From NCBI RefSeq assembly GCF_002572525.1, contig NZ_PDBS01000001.1, forward strand, positions 744,001 through 808,000: DNA of 64,000 nucleotides, written 5' to 3'. The stretch's first letter is position 1. The number at the start of each line of letters is the position of its first letter. The notes below the pieces were generated by a model. It made no database searches, had not been told where the DNA came from, and saw only the letters and a list, made by a program, of their open reading frames with translations. Shown piece after piece: positions 62,721 to 64,000 of the stretch. The position numbers were made by a program, and so were the translations under genes. Source of the stretch: Natrinema sp. CBA1119. GTDB taxonomy: Archaea > Halobacteriota > Halobacteria > Halobacteriales > Natrialbaceae.

Positions 62721-63032
62721 TCAGTCGAAAATGCTGCTGTTGTTCTCGCTATCGTTTCCGGTCTCGTTGGTCTCGTTGGTCATATTTCCGGTCTCGTTAG
62801 TCATGTTTCCAGTCTCGTTGGTTTCGTTTTCGGTCTCGTTCTCGCCGACCGGTTCGTCTTCGGTGTCCTGCCCGTTTCCGGTCCCCTCTTCGGTTTCGGT
62901 CTCGTCGTCTCCGTTACCCGTGTCGTTGTCGTCGCCACCGGGGCCGCCACAGCCAGCGACGAGCGCAGTCGACGCCGCGACACCCGTTAGTTGCAGTACT
63001 CGTCGGCGAGTCGATCGCTGCTGATCGGTCAT
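62721..63032 (-). CDS. Tat lipoprotein with Asn/Glu/Thr repeats
   Basis: A 103-residue protein. Tat motif TRRRVLQLTGVAAS and lipobox ALVAGCGG near residues 24-31 predict export by Tat and lipid attachment at C29 or so. The mature part is entirely low-complexity: NETENETNETGNMTNETG-like repeats with many N-glycosylation sequons. Composition resembles the secreted protein at 59028. Probably a surface spacer; no catalytic part. Confidence 0.75.
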   Translation of the reverse strand: MTDQQRSTRRRVLQLTGVAASTALVAGCGGPGGDDNDTGNGDDETETEEGTGNGQDTEDEPVGENETENETNETGNMTNETGNMTNETNETGNDSENNSSIFD

Positions 63033-63210
63033 ACAGGTGAGGACACTGTCAATATCCATAAGCCGTCAGCCGTCAGCTGCGTGGGGATTGACATCCCGTG
63101 GCACGTGCTAACTTTCGACTTCACGGGATCGATTCCGGCAGACGAGGTGTTCGCTCGCTCGCGATCAGTGTAGGCGACACATCCAAACCGAGGGCCGGTG
63201 AACGACACCC

Positions 63211-63600
63211 ATGGCTCCGATACCCGAAGAGTTCCACGACCTGTTCGAGACGGAAACGTTCGCCCACGTCGCGACGCTGACCGAGGAGGGCCTCCCCCAC
63301 GTCACGCCGGTCTGGATCGACTACGACGCGGACGACAACCGGTTGCTGGTTAACACCGAACGCCACCGCCAGAAGGCGCGGAACGCGGAACGCAATTCCG
63401 CGGTCGGCGTCAGCATGACTGATCCCGACGACCCCTACCGGTTTCTCTCGGTGATCGGCGAGGTCGACGAGATTACGACCGAGGGCGCTCGAGAACACAT
63501 CGACGAGCTCGCGCGGCGGTACACGGACAACGACGAGTATCAGACGCCGATCGAATCGGAGCGTGTCATCCTGCGAATTCGGCCGGACCGGGTCCTCTGA
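63211..63600 (+). CDS. Flavin/F420-dependent split-barrel oxidoreductase
   Basis: A 129-residue PPOX-class protein of the type often F420-dependent: HDLFETETFAHVATLTEEGLPHVTPVWIDYD, NTERHRQKARNAERN and ISVMTDPDDPYRFLSVIGEV-like block (here GVSMTDPDDPYRFLSV). It probably binds F420H2 or FMN to reduce small molecules. It may be a client of the F420 pathway encoded earlier in the window. Start at 63211 (MAPIPEEFHD). Confidence 0.82.
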   Translation: MAPIPEEFHDLFETETFAHVATLTEEGLPHVTPVWIDYDADDNRLLVNTERHRQKARNAERNSAVGVSMTDPDDPYRFLSVIGEVDEITTEGAREHIDELARRYTDNDEYQTPIESERVILRIRPDRVL

Positions 63601-63752
63601 CGCCGCTAGTACGGGTGCCGGCACGCGAGCGTGCCGTCGATCCGACGAGCGCCGCGTGATGGTCGCTCGAACTGGACCGCCGTCCGATGGGGTTTAGATT
63701 GCATCACAAATGAGGATGAAACGATAGGTGGGCGCATCGACTTCGTTCGATC

Positions 63753-64000
63753 GTGTCACAGCCAGATGCGGTACCCGCGACGGACGAACGCGACGAATCG
63801 AAGACAACTGACTGGACCCGACGAGCCGCTCTGACGGCACTCGGTGCGGGTGCTGTCGCCGGACTCGGCGCACCTGTCAACGCAAGCAGCCACGACGCGG
63901 CGGTCTGGTCGTCGGGCGGGACGTGGTACGCCGACGCTCACGGCTCGGGCGTTTACGCGGGCGGCGACATGCTCGACGCGATTCAGGCCGCCGTCGACGG
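63753..64000 (+). CDS. Tat-exported protein, 5' part (window end)
   Basis: Open from a GTG at 63753 (VSQPDAVPATDERDESK) to the window edge, 82 codons visible. Tat signal: TRRAALTALGAGAVAGLG at about residues 22-39, with a mature start after APVNAS. The visible mature part (SSGGTWYADAHGSGVYAGGDMLDAIQAAVDG in pieces) resembles the start of secreted beta-helix or pectate-lyase-like proteins, where a residue-numbered dataset of columns begins DMLDAIQAAVD. Truncated, so the function is open. Confidence 0.65.
   Translation, partial: MSQPDAVPATDERDESKTTDWTRRAALTALGAGAVAGLGAPVNASSHDAAVWSSGGTWYADAHGSGVYAGGDMLDAIQAAVD

Noticed and set aside
1-64000. CRISPR arrays, tRNA or rRNA genes, complete insertion sequences
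   Set aside because: I looked for regularly spaced repeats, tRNA-like GGTTCGAATC arms and complete transposase genes. None was found; the four dispersed repeats are not evenly spaced.

Overview
The window is chromosomal DNA from an extremely halophilic archaeon (class Halobacteria). The Natrialbales (Natrinema or Haloterrigena-like) are my best guess, by inference only. Support comes from high GC, strongly acidic proteins, CetZ, coenzyme F420 and archaeosine genes, haloarchaeal HTH_10, HalOD1 and PGF-CTERM proteins, and leaderless promoters with a TATA box about 27 bases before the start codon. I see no rRNA, tRNA or CRISPR. About 75 genes are supported, mostly housekeeping, with a few accessory or decayed patches.

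Layout. 1-8.6 kb: two stand-alone Lrp/AsnC ligand-binding (RAM) proteins around a TrkA-type RCK protein, thymidylate kinase, an epimerase-like protein, CetZ, the F420 genes cofC and cofG, and an SDR. 8.6-17.4 kb: a frameshifted cyclase gene, a frameshifted cofH, a two-TM ion channel, purC, a MoaD/ThiS-like protein with an odd tail, and an acetamidase. 17.7-24.5 kb: a small zinc finger, purU, a HalOD1 protein, purS-purQ and a 1058-residue PAS/GAF histidine kinase. 24.5-32.5 kb: the archaeosine set (RaSEA, tgtA, arcS) with a PGF-CTERM surface protein between. 32.5-38.5 kb: small membrane and zinc proteins, a regulator, and a two-component cluster whose kinase is degenerate. 38.5-43.2 kb: PolB2-like polymerase, a small helical protein and a RecA-like protein with no Walker A motif, followed by an Orc1/Cdc6 gene. 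43.2-44.5 kb: gene-poor DNA. 44.5-55 kb: GNAT, a SAMP-type ubiquitin-like protein, AzlCD, flavin split-barrel protein, HTH regulators, a GIDE-like membrane protein and a tungsten aldehyde oxidoreductase. 55-64 kb: a LOV-GAF-HTH_10 photoreceptor regulator, a cupin, an IS6-type transposase fossil, secreted Asn/Thr/Glu-rich proteins, Nudix, PadR and a flavin/F420 split-barrel protein; a Tat-exported protein runs off the end.

How it fits together. CofC, CofG and CofH serve F420 synthesis, and the split-barrel protein at 63.2 kb may use F420. TgtA, ArcS and RaSEA make archaeosine at tRNA position 15. PurC, PurS, PurQ and PurU cover purine synthesis steps.

The most interesting system is the RecA-like/helical/PolB2 operon plus the neighbouring Orc1/Cdc6 gene. 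Both promoters carry the same tandem 9-bp element just upstream of the TATA box (consensus sTWTCGGAA twice, read toward the gene), which suggests one shared regulon, possibly DNA-damage inducible translesion synthesis. Also notable are four copies of a dispersed non-coding repeat, mostly between convergent genes, and arrays of perfect triloop hairpins, one of them inside a repeat copy. Two genes (the cyclase and cofH) are each broken by one missing base in a C/G run, which could be real decay or sequencing error.
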